A DNA stretch of 64,000 bases, from NCBI GenBank assembly GCA_019638775.1, contig JAHBTD010000001.1, positions 310,001 to 374,000 of the forward strand, given 5' to 3'. The translations under genes and the position numbers were made by a program. Below the pieces are notes generated by a model, which saw only the letters and a program-made list of their open reading frames with translations, had not been told where the DNA came from and searched no databases. Below, piece after piece: positions 16,305-25,187 of this stretch. Source of the DNA: Fimbriimonadaceae bacterium (GTDB taxonomy: Bacteria; Armatimonadota; Fimbriimonadia; Fimbriimonadales; Fimbriimonadaceae). The stretch's first letter is position 1; each line of letters begins with the position of its first letter.

Positions 16305-18191
16305 TTAGTTGGGTAGGGGCAAGCCCATCGCCGTGAGATAGTTGCGGAGGCTGGCAACCCGGTTCGGATCGTTGAGTTCGACGTTGAACGGGCGTCCGCG
16401 GGTGTCGATAATCAATCCGAGTTGGCCTTCGATCAGATTTGTCGTCTGGTTTCGTTTGCCCTTGCTGGTGTCAAATCGCTTGACGTTGACCGACTTGCCT
16501 TTGCCCTCACCCATGTCGAAGTTCTTGGCCGGTTCGATAGTCAGTTCGGGAGTCTTTTCGATATCGATTGGGACAACCTTGATCTGACCAAACGGGACGT
16601 TGACATCAAGCCCGTTGCCCTTCACGCTGACGCAGGGTTCGCCCTCTTTTCCGATGCCCACAGGAGCGATGCTGGTGCCGATGCGGACAATACAGTCGCG
16701 CTCGAACACTTCGCGCGCAGCTTCGTAATGGTGCTCTGAGAGGACTCCGAGGTGGGGCATCATGAAGATGGAGTCAACGGTGAGCATGGTCACGCCTTCT
16801 GGCTGATAGGCGTCCATCATCATCAGTGCAGACTGGGCGCGCTTTGGGGCGTGGGAGAGGACTCCGCCGGACCCGATGACCATATCCAGCTTGAGCATAT
16901 TGACAAGCGTTTCGCCGCCGCCGGTCTGGTCGAAGATTTGGCCAACGTCTCGCTGCTGCTGCATTCCGACGAGCGATCTGGCGAGAGACTTGTGGTGAGC
17001 GAAGGCTAGCCTTAGGGCTTCACGAGCAACGGCCTGTTCGATCAGCAGGTCCTCGTAGGTCTGCGGGATCGTGGTCGGCCGGATCATCTTGTTGCGAAGT
17101 CGGTTTCGAACTTCGCTGGGGTCGATTTCGAACGGCAGCCAGCGAGCGATGTTTTCGATCCCGGTCTCTTTGAGGACGTTACAGATCGAATAGCTCATGC
17201 CGAGGTTCGCGGAAACCGTTCGGTTGTAGATGCCGGAGAAGACGGAAAACACGTCGGTGGTGGCTCCGCCGATGTCAACACCGAGGATGTTGATTCCTTC
17301 TTGGTCGGCGTAGGTCTTCATTAGTTTGCCGACAGCGTTTGGGGTTGCCATGACCTCTTCTGAGGTCCACTCCAGTAGTTTGCTGTAGCCGGGCGCCTGC
17401 TGCATGACGTGCTCAAGAAACATCTCGTGGATCTCGTCGCGGGCAGGGTCGAGGTTCTCTTTGTCGAGCGTTGGGCGGAGGTTATCGACAACTTTAAGAG
17501 CGATATCTTCACCTAAGACCTGCTCTACCGGGGAAGCAGCCTGATCGTTGCCTGCGTAGATGATGGGGAGTTTCATGTCGCCGAAGCGGGGTTTGGGGTC
17601 GGCTCGGCGGACGACTTCGGCCATCTCGGTGAGGTGGTTGACGGTTCCGCCATCGGTGCCACCCGACATGAGAATGATGTCGGGGCGGAGCTTGCGGAGA
17701 CGATCCACCTTTTCATAATCTTTTCTGCCGTCGTCGACGGCGAGGGTATCCATGAGAATCGCGCCGGCGCCGAGGGCCGCGCGCTCGGCAGATTCGGCAG
17801 ACATCGACTTGACCACGCCGGCAACCATCATCTGCAGGCCACCGCCGGCGGATGAAGTGGAGACGTACATGTCGGAGGCTTCGAGGTCGTTGCCGCGATT
17901 ATCAACGACTTTGCCCTCCTTCTGGAGCTTCCAGACTTTGCCGTCCTTCATCAACTTTCGGCGGCCCGTCTTGTAGCCTTCGGGGACGACGGTTTCGGTG
18001 ATCTCCTCAAGCTCGGTGATGGAGTTGAGGACGCCCACGGTGACGTCTTCGAAGGGTCTTTCGACGGTTGTTGGGGCCTCACCACGAGCGACGAGGCGAT
18101 ATTCTCCCTTGTCGTTTTGCTCGATGAGGATGGCTTTGGTCGTCGTGGAGCCGCAGTCGGTGGCGACAATCCGCTTGATGTTCTCAGGCAT
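16305..18191 (-). CDS. Glutamate mutase MutL-family ASKHA ATPase (orphan)
   Basis: A 628-residue protein of the GlmL/MutL family, whose members are thought to reactivate or chaperone coenzyme B12-dependent mutases and aminomutases. Two ATP-binding motifs of the actin/Hsp70 fold are seen: ATDCGSTTTKAILIE at the N-terminus and GVDIGGATTDVFSVF about residue 300. GSGGVLSHAPKRAQ matches the adenosine motif. Family members usually sit beside the mutase they serve. Here the neighbours are an esterase and a DUF2330 gene and no B12 mutase is in the window, so its client is unknown. It has its own terminator. Confidence 0.85.
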   Translation of the reverse strand: MPENIKRIVATDCGSTTTKAILIEQNDKGEYRLVARGEAPTTVERPFEDVTVGVLNSITELEEITETVVPEGYKTGRRKLMKDGKVWKLQKEGKVVDNRGNDLEASDMYVSTSSAGGGLQMMVAGVVKSMSAESAERAALGAGAILMDTLAVDDGRKDYEKVDRLRKLRPDIILMSGGTDGGTVNHLTEMAEVVRRADPKPRFGDMKLPIIYAGNDQAASPVEQVLGEDIALKVVDNLRPTLDKENLDPARDEIHEMFLEHVMQQAPGYSKLLEWTSEEVMATPNAVGKLMKTYADQEGINILGVDIGGATTDVFSVFSGIYNRTVSANLGMSYSICNVLKETGIENIARWLPFEIDPSEVRNRLRNKMIRPTTIPQTYEDLLIEQAVAREALRLAFAHHKSLARSLVGMQQQRDVGQIFDQTGGGETLVNMLKLDMVIGSGGVLSHAPKRAQSALMMMDAYQPEGVTMLTVDSIFMMPHLGVLSEHHYEAAREVFERDCIVRIGTSIAPVGIGKEGEPCVSVKGNGLDVNVPFGQIKVVPIDIEKTPELTIEPAKNFDMGEGKGKSVNVKRFDTSKGKRNQTTNLIEGQLGLIIDTRGRPFNVELNDPNRVASLRNYLTAMGLPLPN

Positions 18192-18236
18192 GAGTGAGAT
18201 TATGGCTCAACAAAGCCCTTTGTCTCCTAGTGTAGG

Positions 18237-18977
18237 TTACTTCACTTCTTTAAAGAACTTCACGATCCGTTTACCGATGTCTTCGGGCAGGGCGTGGCCG
18301 CCGTCGTAGATGTAGGACACCACAGGATACTCTCCGGGATAGGTGGTCATTCCCTTCTCTCCTGGCTGCCCAGCTCCGCAGCCGTTTTTCTTGACCATTG
18401 CATCGGTGAAGAAGCGGATACTGCGGATGGGGACGAGCGTATCGTTGAGCGCGCCGATGATCATGACTGGCTTCTTTGGAGCGTCTTTTGCATACAGTCC
18501 GCCACCGCCACAGGCTCCCGCAAAGGCGGTGAACTTGTCGCCGAGCTTGGTCATTACCACCCAGGTAAAGGCACTGCCGTTGGAATGGCCTGTCGCGAAG
18601 ATGCGTTTGGAGTCGATCTTGTAGGTCTTCTTCGCCCAATCCAGAATGTTTTCGACAAAGTGGATGTCGCGCCCGTTCTGCTGGTCAGGCGTCTTTTGCC
18701 AGCCGGTCTTCTTGCCTTCGGTGTCGGTGATTCCGGGGTTGCCAGTCAGGCCTTGGGGGTAGATGACGACCGCTTCCGGCCATTCGGTGTGCAAGGACAT
18801 GGTTCTTGCGGAATTGCGGCTGTTGCCGCCGTGTCCGTGGAAGGCCAGGACGAGCGGGGCTTTTTTTGACTTTGCCGTGGGGGCGTAGATGAGGGCGGTC
18901 CGTTTTACGCCGTCAACGGTGAATTCTTGGGTTTGAGGTGCGGCGATGGTGAACAGGCAAACGAGAGCGGCGATCAT
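18237..18977 (-). CDS. Secreted PHB-depolymerase-like esterase
   Basis: A 246-residue alpha/beta hydrolase of the LpqC / esterase-PHB family. A signal peptide is followed by APLVLAFHGHGG (oxyanion loop), the nucleophile motif GHSNGSA, a candidate acid in ALNDTLVP and the catalytic His in DGGHALP. The family includes feruloyl and acetylxylan esterases and PHB depolymerases, so the substrate is uncertain. The stop is 45 bases before the MutL-family start, so the two may be co-transcribed. Confidence 0.85.
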   Translation of the reverse strand: MIAALVCLFTIAAPQTQEFTVDGVKRTALIYAPTAKSKKAPLVLAFHGHGGNSRNSARTMSLHTEWPEAVVIYPQGLTGNPGITDTEGKKTGWQKTPDQQNGRDIHFVENILDWAKKTYKIDSKRIFATGHSNGSAFTWVVMTKLGDKFTAFAGACGGGGLYAKDAPKKPVMIIGALNDTLVPIRSIRFFTDAMVKKNGCGAGQPGEKGMTTYPGEYPVVSYIYDGGHALPEDIGKRIVKFFKEVK

Positions 18978-19085
18978 ATACGGTTCAGAACGCAGGTTTG
19001 GGCTTGGTGTTCAGTGAGGGGCAGGGCTTGGCCAGCTTAACTGGCTCACTGCCTCGCCCCGAGCGGTAGAACCTTTCACCCCCAC

Positions 19086-19182
19086 CCCATTCGCTACGCT
19101 CACGGCCTCCCCCCTAAAGGGGGAGGAATTGCGAATCTGTTGTGCTACCCCTCCCCATCCTCGCTACGCTCGGACAAGGAGG
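19086..19182. repeat. Hairpin-rich intergenic segment
   Basis: The 11-mer TCGCTACGCTC occurs at 19091 and 19161. CCTCCCCC/GGGGGAGG (19106-19113 / 19119-19126) forms an 8-bp stem, and CCCCTCC/GGAGGGG encloses the second 11-mer. The segment lies between the end of the PEP-CTERM gene and the start of the esterase gene. It resembles REP-type intergenic repeats and may double as the terminator of the PEP-CTERM gene. Confidence 0.45.
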
Positions 19183-19193
19183 GGGTTTTGAGA

Positions 19194-19883
19194 TTAGCTT
19201 TTCTTTCGTCGTCGGAGGCCAACGACGAGCGCACCGAAACCGAGGACGGCCATCGTCGCAGGCTCCGGAACCGGTGTCGTGCGCACCGTAAAGTTGTCCA
19301 CCCTCTGCGTCAGGCTTGCTCCGTCGAGGAGGTTGTAGCCCGTGATGAAGCCGAACTTCATCTCGCTTCCGGTGTCCGAAAAGTCAGGCGTATCGAACGA
19401 AACCCCGCCTGTATCCCAAAACATGATCCACTGAGCGTCTCCGGCGTTCATCGTCGATGCCGTCGTCCGCCACTGATGAGGCGCGAAGTTATGGACATCC
19501 GCCACACAGAAGGTCTTTCCGTTCTGAATGATCGAGAACCACAGGGACTGGTTGTCCAGTGCATCTTCCGTGTCCAGATAATAGTCGGCGCTGAAACTGA
19601 CCGAGGAGATCGCCCCACTGACCGAAGGGTTATAGGTCAAGACCTGGTTGAAAGCTCCAACCCGACCGAAGCCGATCTCGTTGCTTCCGTCATGCACGAT
19701 CGTCTGGAACATCGCGGCCCCGGGGTTCCCACCGACAGGCGAGCGGTTCGCGCTGGTAGCCGTATGCTGGAAAAAGGCAAGATGAAGATAGTCGCCAACG
19801 GCGAAATCCCCATCGGAAAAGCTGAAGGCGTTTGCAGAGCTTACGACTGCAATTGTGGTGATAGCAAGAATCAGTTTTTTCAT
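19194..19883 (-). CDS. PEP-CTERM sorting-domain secreted protein (copy 1)
   Basis: A 229-residue secreted protein. It has a signal peptide (MKKLILAITTIAVVSSANA), a beta-rich body, and a C-terminal PEP-CTERM sorting signal: VPEPATMAVLGFGALVVG then RRRKKS. Exosortase systems process such tails, usually in exopolysaccharide-producing bacteria; no exosortase gene is in this window. It is paralogous to the gene at 20042-20740, sharing FSFSDGDFAVGDY, PSVSGAISSVSFSADYYLDT and the tail. Each copy is separately terminated. Confidence 0.85.
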   Translation of the reverse strand: MKKLILAITTIAVVSSANAFSFSDGDFAVGDYLHLAFFQHTATSANRSPVGGNPGAAMFQTIVHDGSNEIGFGRVGAFNQVLTYNPSVSGAISSVSFSADYYLDTEDALDNQSLWFSIIQNGKTFCVADVHNFAPHQWRTTASTMNAGDAQWIMFWDTGGVSFDTPDFSDTGSEMKFGFITGYNLLDGASLTQRVDNFTVRTTPVPEPATMAVLGFGALVVGLRRRKKS

Positions 19884-19977
19884 GGCTTTGCTTGGGACGA
19901 AGGACGTAGATATTATGTTCCGAGATTTGTTATTCTTAAAATATATATCTAAATTTCCATCCTAAGATGTCTCGAAA

Positions 19978-20009
19978 AGGTCCTATTGAGAGCTGCACTG
20001 ATAGGACCT
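19978..20009 (-). terminator. Terminator of PEP-CTERM copy 2
   Basis: AGGTCCTAT / ATAGGACCT, a 9-bp stem with a 14-base loop, is followed on the minus strand by TTTTC. It lies 32 bases after the stop at 20042. Confidence 0.65.
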
Positions 20010-20041
20010 CTTTAGTGACGCATCGTGCTAAGACAAGGAGG

Positions 20042-20740
20042 TCAGGCCCGGTTCTTCTTGCGTCGTCGGAGACCAACGGCAAGTGCGCCAAAGCCAAGGA
20101 CGGCCATGGTTGCGGGCTCGGGGACAGGTGCAGTTTGGACGGAGAAGTTATCGACTCGCGTCGTGACCAAGGCTCCGTTCGAAAGGTTATATCCGGTGAT
20201 GAAGCCGAACATCATCTCGTTGCCAGCCGCTGAGAAGTCAGGATTTGCGAAGACGAAATTCCCGCTAATCCAGTCCAGCTTTCTCCAAGCGGAGTTCGGC
20301 ATGGCGTTAAAGGAAGCGTTCAGCCATTGGCCTGGTGTGTAGTCGTCGAAAACGGGCACATAGTATGTGCTTCCATCTTGGATGAGCGAGAAGAAGAGAG
20401 CTTGCCCGCTTAGAACTGCCTCGGTGTCCAGATAGTAGTCGGCTGAAAAGCTGATGGAGCTGAGCGCGCCACTGACAGACGGATTGTAGAGAAAGTTAAA
20501 GTTGTACGATCCAATCTCCCCCGTACCCTGCGCAGCGCCGGCAGGATCGTGCTCGATGATGTGATGCAGCGTCGCATTGGGGTTACCACCAGCAGCGGCG
20601 TTGTTTGTGCTGGTGAAGGCGTTGTCGAAGTAGGCGAAGTGCCCGTAGTCAGCGACAGCGAACTCGCCATCGAAGTAGCTCACGGCGTGAACAGAGCTCA
20701 CGACGGTGAGCGCGGACAAAGCAAAGATTAGTTTTTTCAT
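20042..20740 (-). CDS. PEP-CTERM sorting-domain secreted protein (copy 2)
   Basis: A 232-residue paralogue of the gene at 19194-19883. Signal peptide MKKLIFALSALTVVSSVHA, body with YFDGEFAVADYGHFAYFDN and PSVSGALSSISFSADYYLDT, and C-terminal VPEPATMAVLGFGALAVG with RRRKKNRA. The two differ mainly in the middle, so they are a duplicated pair with diverged surfaces. The upstream region (20741-20830) is very AT-rich and probably holds the promoter. The function of the body is unknown. Confidence 0.85.
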   Translation of the reverse strand: MKKLIFALSALTVVSSVHAVSYFDGEFAVADYGHFAYFDNAFTSTNNAAAGGNPNATLHHIIEHDPAGAAQGTGEIGSYNFNFLYNPSVSGALSSISFSADYYLDTEAVLSGQALFFSLIQDGSTYYVPVFDDYTPGQWLNASFNAMPNSAWRKLDWISGNFVFANPDFSAAGNEMMFGFITGYNLSNGALVTTRVDNFSVQTAPVPEPATMAVLGFGALAVGLRRRKKNRA

Positions 20741-20898
20741 GGCTGTACCTCTGACCGCAGTCTACAGAAATATGTTCACAAAATGCAGAAAATTAAAATA
20801 TATTTACAAATATATAACTTTTTGAACCTAAGAATTGGCACTTCGACTAGGACCACTCGCCCTAGGAACACAGGGATTTGGAAGAGTGCACAAAAAAA

Positions 20899-20926
20899 GC
20901 CCCCGTCTCACAAAAAGGACGGGGGC
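20899..20926 (-). terminator. Strong rho-independent terminator
   Basis: GCCCCCGTC / GACGGGGGC, a 9-bp stem with a 10-base loop, is followed on the minus strand by seven T (20892-20898). It terminates the ABM-domain gene that ends at 20941. Confidence 0.85.
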
Positions 20927-20940
20927 GAAAGATTCGGCTA

Positions 20941-21318
20941 CTAGTTGCAGAGCACGGTGTAGGTCGCAAAGTCTGATTTCATTGGGGGCTCTTGCCCCGA
21001 CTCTTTTGCTTTTCGCACGTCTTCGAATCCTCGCTTGTGGCCCTCGATAAACTCGGGTGAAGATGTCCAGCTTTTGAAGGCCTCCTCTGTGTCCCAGTGG
21101 GAAAGAACGAGATAGGGCTGATCCTCTTTTTGTGGTTTGAGAACCTTCATAAAGCGAAAGCCGGCGATCCGATCGATAGCCATTGCACGCGACTTAAACA
21201 ACTGTTCGAATCGTTCTTTGTAGCACTCGATGCAGGTGATGTAGTTAATGGCGACGAAGCCAAGATCGTCGTTTCCTTCGATGGCAAATGCTTCCGTGTT
21301 TTGATCGTTTTGCGTCAT
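20941..21318 (-). CDS. ABM-domain protein, heme-monooxygenase-like (IsdG/HmoB type)
   Basis: A 125-residue antibiotic-biosynthesis-monooxygenase domain protein. NYITC near the N-terminus, then FEQLFKSRAMAIDRIAGFRFMKVLKP and PYLVLSHWDTEEAFKSWTSSPEFIEGHK, give the Asn/Trp/His trio used by IsdG-type heme-degrading monooxygenases. Two close cysteines (CIEC) are unusual and could bind metal or form a disulfide. It probably frees iron from heme (family knowledge plus inference). It is a single-gene unit with a strong terminator. Confidence 0.8.
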   Translation of the reverse strand: MTQNDQNTEAFAIEGNDDLGFVAINYITCIECYKERFEQLFKSRAMAIDRIAGFRFMKVLKPQKEDQPYLVLSHWDTEEAFKSWTSSPEFIEGHKRGFEDVRKAKESGQEPPMKSDFATYTVLCN

Positions 21319-21512
21319 GTTTCCAGCCTTGGTTTGAATGTGCTTGCCATTCAGAATCTACTTCGACCGCTCGATTGGCTCACATAGTCATTCTCCCTTC
21401 ATCTATACTTTTTTGTCAAGTATCCCTTTCAGATTGCTCATTTTGTTCTAAAGGAAGGAAGAAATCCAGGCTTTGCAGGTTCGCGGGCGTAGATATAGGG
21501 GCCCGGGACCGT

Positions 21513-21518
21513 TATAAT
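21513..21518 (+). promoter_or_regulatory. -10 box of the UgpC-type ATPase gene
   Basis: A consensus TATAAT lies 33 bases before the TTG start. The matching -35 is poor (TAGATA). A short AACCG/CGGTT hairpin lies in the leader, just ahead of the Shine-Dalgarno TTAGGAG. Confidence 0.5.
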
Positions 21519-21550
21519 GCAGAGAACCGTTCGGTTAGGAGTACCCACGC

Positions 21551-22687
21551 TTGGCAGGAGTTAGCTTCAACGGAGTCACCAAGATTTACGGCAAGGATGT
21601 CAAAGCCGTAGACAATCTCAACCTTGAGATTCAGGACAAAGAGTTCATGGTATTGGTCGGCCCTTCGGGCTGCGGCAAGACCACTGCTCTGCGCATGATC
21701 GCAGGATTGGAGGAGATCACCGATGGTGATCTGAACATCGGCGATAAACGGGTGAACGACGTCCCCCCCAAGGACCGCGATATTGCGATGGTTTTTCAGA
21801 ACTATGCGCTTTATCCGCACATGAACGTTTATGACAACATCGCGTTCGGACTTCGGCTGCGCGAACTCAAAGGCTTTTTCTGGCAGATCAGCCACATGTC
21901 TGAGGCGAAGAAGATCAAGCAGGACATCGACAACCGGGTACACGATGCGGCGGAGATGCTGGACATCGATCAGTATCTGCACCGACGTCCAAAGGAGCTT
22001 TCGGGAGGGCAACGCCAGCGCGTGGCTCTAGCTCGCGCAATCGTTAGGAAGCCTAAGGTTTTCTTGATGGACGAGCCGCTTTCTAACCTTGACGCAAAGC
22101 TCCGCATCCAAACTCGCGCTGAGTTGATTCGGCTGCACCGCTCGTTAGGAATCACTACCGTTTATGTGACTCACGACCAGGTTGAGGCGATGACAATGGG
22201 CCAGCGGATTGCGGTCATGAAGGACGGTCTCCTGCAGCAGTGCGACGTACCTGAAGTGGTTTATCGCTACCCGGCGAATAAGTTTGTGGCAGGTTTTATC
22301 GGAGCGCCTCCGATGAACTTTGTCGAAGGGACAATCGAGGACGACGCGATCAACATCGGTTTTGCCAAGATCAGTTTGCCGGAGAATCACCCAGGCAGAA
22401 GCATGAATGGGAAGCAAGTGACATTTGGAATGCGCCCAGAGGACATCTACGACACGAATGCAAATTGTCCAGTGACGCCGAACGATGGCAACACGTTTGA
22501 AGCGAAGGTTGATGTGCTTGAGAAGTTGGGTTCGGAGGATTCGGCGTTCTTGATTGCTAATGGCACACCCATCACGGCGACCCTGGATCCGGCAACTCGC
22601 ATTGAGGTTGGCACCACGGCGAAGTTTGCGGTCGATATTCAGAAAGTGCATCTGTTTGATGCGAATACTGAGCAGGCGATCCGCTAA
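21551..22687 (+). CDS. ugpC: Carbohydrate ABC transporter ATP-binding protein (UgpC/MalK/MsmK family)
   Basis: A 378-residue ATPase of the sugar-importer class. Walker A GPSGCGKTT, Q-loop FQNYALYPHMNVYDN, signature LSGGQRQRVALARA, Walker B VFLMDEPLSNLDAKLR and the H-loop THDQVEAM are followed by a C-terminal TOBE/MalK regulatory domain (GMRPEDI). The loop after the Q-loop carries a longer-than-usual insertion (GFFWQISHMSEAKK). The TTG start has AGGAG 9 bases upstream. No permease or binding protein is adjacent, so it is probably a shared ATPase serving several sugar importers, as MsmK does. Confidence 0.9.
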   Translation: MAGVSFNGVTKIYGKDVKAVDNLNLEIQDKEFMVLVGPSGCGKTTALRMIAGLEEITDGDLNIGDKRVNDVPPKDRDIAMVFQNYALYPHMNVYDNIAFGLRLRELKGFFWQISHMSEAKKIKQDIDNRVHDAAEMLDIDQYLHRRPKELSGGQRQRVALARAIVRKPKVFLMDEPLSNLDAKLRIQTRAELIRLHRSLGITTVYVTHDQVEAMTMGQRIAVMKDGLLQQCDVPEVVYRYPANKFVAGFIGAPPMNFVEGTIEDDAINIGFAKISLPENHPGRSMNGKQVTFGMRPEDIYDTNANCPVTPNDGNTFEAKVDVLEKLGSEDSAFLIANGTPITATLDPATRIEVGTTAKFAVDIQKVHLFDANTEQAIR

Positions 22688-22819
22688 GGCTTTCAGCTCA
22701 CACTTTCACACGGTTGAGCGTTGCGCGCTTGGTGATAGGAAATCAGCGGTCAGATATCCGAGATCAGATTACGACTCTTCGGCATCGCGCATTTTTTTGC
22801 AAAGGAGGAATGCACAGTA

Positions 22820-24289
22820 TCAGCTCTTGTTTACGATCATTTTCGGCTCCGTCATTTCCTCCATCGCAAAGCGGACGCCTTCGCGGCCGAAGCCGCTTCT
22901 CTTCACGCCACCATAGGGCATGTTGTCGAAGCGTAGACTTGGAAAGTCATTGACGATTAGCCCCCCAACCTCAAGCTCTGCATACACCTGGTCGATCACC
23001 GATTGATCGTGGGTGAAGAGCGAGGCGTGGATGCCGTATTGGGAAGCATTCACCTTTGCGATTGCCTCAGAAATCTCGTCGAACGGGGCAAGTGTGAGGA
23101 CAGGCCCAAAAACCTCTTCGCAGCCAAGCGGCACGCTGGAAGGCACGTTTTCGATGAGGGTCGGCCCAAGTACATTCCCTTCCCTTGCCCCCCGCACAAG
23201 GATATCAGCCCCAGCTGACTCAGCCTCGTCAATCCAGCTTATGACCCGGTCTACGGATTCGGAGTTCATCAGCGGCCCACAAACGGTTTCTTCTTGGGCT
23301 GGGTCGCCGGTTGGGCAAGCTTGGGTGGCTTCGATGAGCCGATGTTTGAATTCGTCGTAAACGGACGCATGAACCCAGCAATGTTGAGCCGAGATGCAAA
23401 CCTGTCCAGCATAGCCGTAGGCTGAGACGGCGGTGCGACTGGCGGCCCATTGAAGGTCGGCATCCGGCATGACGATGACGCTGGCGTTTCCTCCGAGCTC
23501 AAGCAAAACTTTCTTCTCCCAGCAGATCTGCTTCAGGTGCCAGCCTACTTTGGGCGAGCCCGTGAAATTGACAACCTTGACTCTGGGATTGAGCGCCATT
23601 TTTTCGGCAACTGGGGCGGGGACGTTGACGCAGTTGAGTACTCCAGGCGGGCAGCCGCATTCGTGGATGATGCGCGCGAGTGTCATGGTGGAGATTGGGG
23701 CAAGGCCCGACGGCTTTAGGATGATCGTATTTCCTGTCGCTAACGCAGGCGCGAGTTTGTGAGCGGTGAGGTTGAAGGGCCAGTTGTAAGGGACGATGCA
23801 AAGCACGGGACCGACAGGGAATCTGAAGAAACTCCCGGAGTAGTCCTTCCCACGGGAGTCGAAGCCGAAATCGAGCGTTTCCGGCTCCCAGTTTAGGGCT
23901 TCGACGGAGGCGAGATCAAAGGTGATGGCAAGTCGGCTCACCTCACCTCTGGCCCAAGTGATCGGCTTGCCGATCTCTGCGACAAGAAGATGGGCCAGTT
24001 CTTCGCCGCGCTCGCGTATCTCCATCGCGATGAGGCCGAGGAGTTTAGAGCGTTCGGATGCCGAGCTCTTTCTCCAAGTGAGGAAAGCCTCTTGTGCGGC
24101 AGAGATAGCGGCGTTAGCCTCGTTCCATCCGCCCTCGGCGACGGTACCGACGATGGACTGATCGTAAGGATTTTTAACGATCTCCTTGCCAACCGCTTGG
24201 TCGCACGGGCCACCGATGAAATGACCGTCAATGAGCATTTCGAGATGGAGCATGGTCTCATTGAACCCTTGAATGCTCGGTTCTCGCAT
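22820..24289 (-). CDS. NAD(P)-dependent aldehyde dehydrogenase
   Basis: A protein of about 489 residues of the ALDH superfamily. PYNWPFN holds the catalytic Asn, LLELGGNAS the general-base Glu and GQVCISAQH the nucleophilic Cys; EEVFGPVL and PYGGVKRSGFGREG are later landmarks. It oxidises an aldehyde to its acid; the substrate is not clear, though the sequence resembles glyceraldehyde-3-phosphate or lactaldehyde-type members. The open frame runs upstream to 24580, but that part overlaps pyrF on the other strand and is not ALDH-like. ATGs at 24298, 24289, 24253 and 24238 are candidates. Confidence 0.85.
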   Translation of the reverse strand: MREPSIQGFNETMLHLEMLIDGHFIGGPCDQAVGKEIVKNPYDQSIVGTVAEGGWNEANAAISAAQEAFLTWRKSSASERSKLLGLIAMEIRERGEELAHLLVAEIGKPITWARGEVSRLAITFDLASVEALNWEPETLDFGFDSRGKDYSGSFFRFPVGPVLCIVPYNWPFNLTAHKLAPALATGNTIILKPSGLAPISTMTLARIIHECGCPPGVLNCVNVPAPVAEKMALNPRVKVVNFTGSPKVGWHLKQICWEKKVLLELGGNASVIVMPDADLQWAASRTAVSAYGYAGQVCISAQHCWVHASVYDEFKHRLIEATQACPTGDPAQEETVCGPLMNSESVDRVISWIDEAESAGADILVRGAREGNVLGPTLIENVPSSVPLGCEEVFGPVLTLAPFDEISEAIAKVNASQYGIHASLFTHDQSVIDQVYAELEVGGLIVNDFPSLRFDNMPYGGVKRSGFGREGVRFAMEEMTEPKMIVNKS

Positions 24290-24407
24290 GGCAACCATCC
24301 CCCGTAAAGATACGTATAGAGGCATCGGAAGGCCATCTGCGTCGTGAACCCCCGGTCCGTCCGATACAATAGAACAAAATATACATGCCGACTGCGAGAC
24401 AACAAGG

Positions 24408-25127
24408 ATGCAAATAAGAAAAGTAATCTGCGCGCTCGACACTTCCGACCTTGATGCTGCTCTGACCATGATCAGGCGGCTTGCACCCCACGTGGGCGCA
24501 TTCAAGATTGGACACGCTCTCACCCTATCGCACGGACTCGGTGTGATCGACTGGCTACGGGAGGCAGGCGCGGAGCGCATCTTCCTCGATCTTAAGTTTC
24601 ACGACATCCCCAACTCGGTCGCACTCGCGGTCCGTGAGGCATCGCGATACGGGGTTTGGATGATGACCCTGCACATCGCGGGAGGCCAAGCCATGATGAG
24701 CGCTGCCGTTGAAGAGGCTCGGGCTTATGCCCCGGATAAGGCTCCCCTGTTGGTGGGTGTGTCCGTCCTTACATCGCTAGATCAAAAGATGCTGACGCAA
24801 GACCTCGGGGTGGACCGTGAGCTTGACGATCATATGCGACGGCTAAGCGAGCTGGCCGTCCAGTCAGGACTTGATGGAGTGGTGTGTTCGGCAAGAGAGG
24901 CACGGATGATCCGAGCCGCGATCGGACATGAGGGGATCATCGTCACTCCCGGCATTCGACCGGCGGCATCGAGCAGCCATCACGACCAGGCGAGAGTGGG
25001 GACCGCGCAGCAAGCGTTGGAAGACGGTGCGAGCTATCTGGTGATCGGACGGGCGCTCTCGGATGCACAAGACATCAATCAGGCTTTGGAAAACCTTGGG
25101 TTCACGGGACTCCAAGAGACGATTTAG
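24408..25127 (+). CDS. pyrF: Orotidine 5'-phosphate decarboxylase
   Basis: A 239-residue enzyme of normal length that converts OMP to UMP, the last step of de novo pyrimidine synthesis. VICALDTSD gives the first phosphate/ribose contact, FLDLKFHDIPNSV is the catalytic Asp-x-Lys-x-x-Asp motif, and VTPGIRP with YLVIGRALSDA form the phosphate-binding end. AAGG precedes the ATG and TACAAT (24364-24369) is a fair -10 box. The mutY gene follows at once. Confidence 0.95.
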   Translation: MQIRKVICALDTSDLDAALTMIRRLAPHVGAFKIGHALTLSHGLGVIDWLREAGAERIFLDLKFHDIPNSVALAVREASRYGVWMMTLHIAGGQAMMSAAVEEARAYAPDKAPLLVGVSVLTSLDQKMLTQDLGVDRELDDHMRRLSELAVQSGLDGVVCSAREARMIRAAIGHEGIIVTPGIRPAASSSHHDQARVGTAQQALEDGASYLVIGRALSDAQDINQALENLGFTGLQETI

Positions 25128-25187
25128 GGGTCCAATCTGAAAGACAAACCCACGCATAAGCTCTCCGGCCCCGATGGCGGATCGCTT

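Noticed and set aside
24290-24580. N-terminal extension of the aldehyde dehydrogenase frame
   Set aside because: It overlaps pyrF on the opposite strand and lacks any ALDH similarity; the domain begins after the later ATGs.
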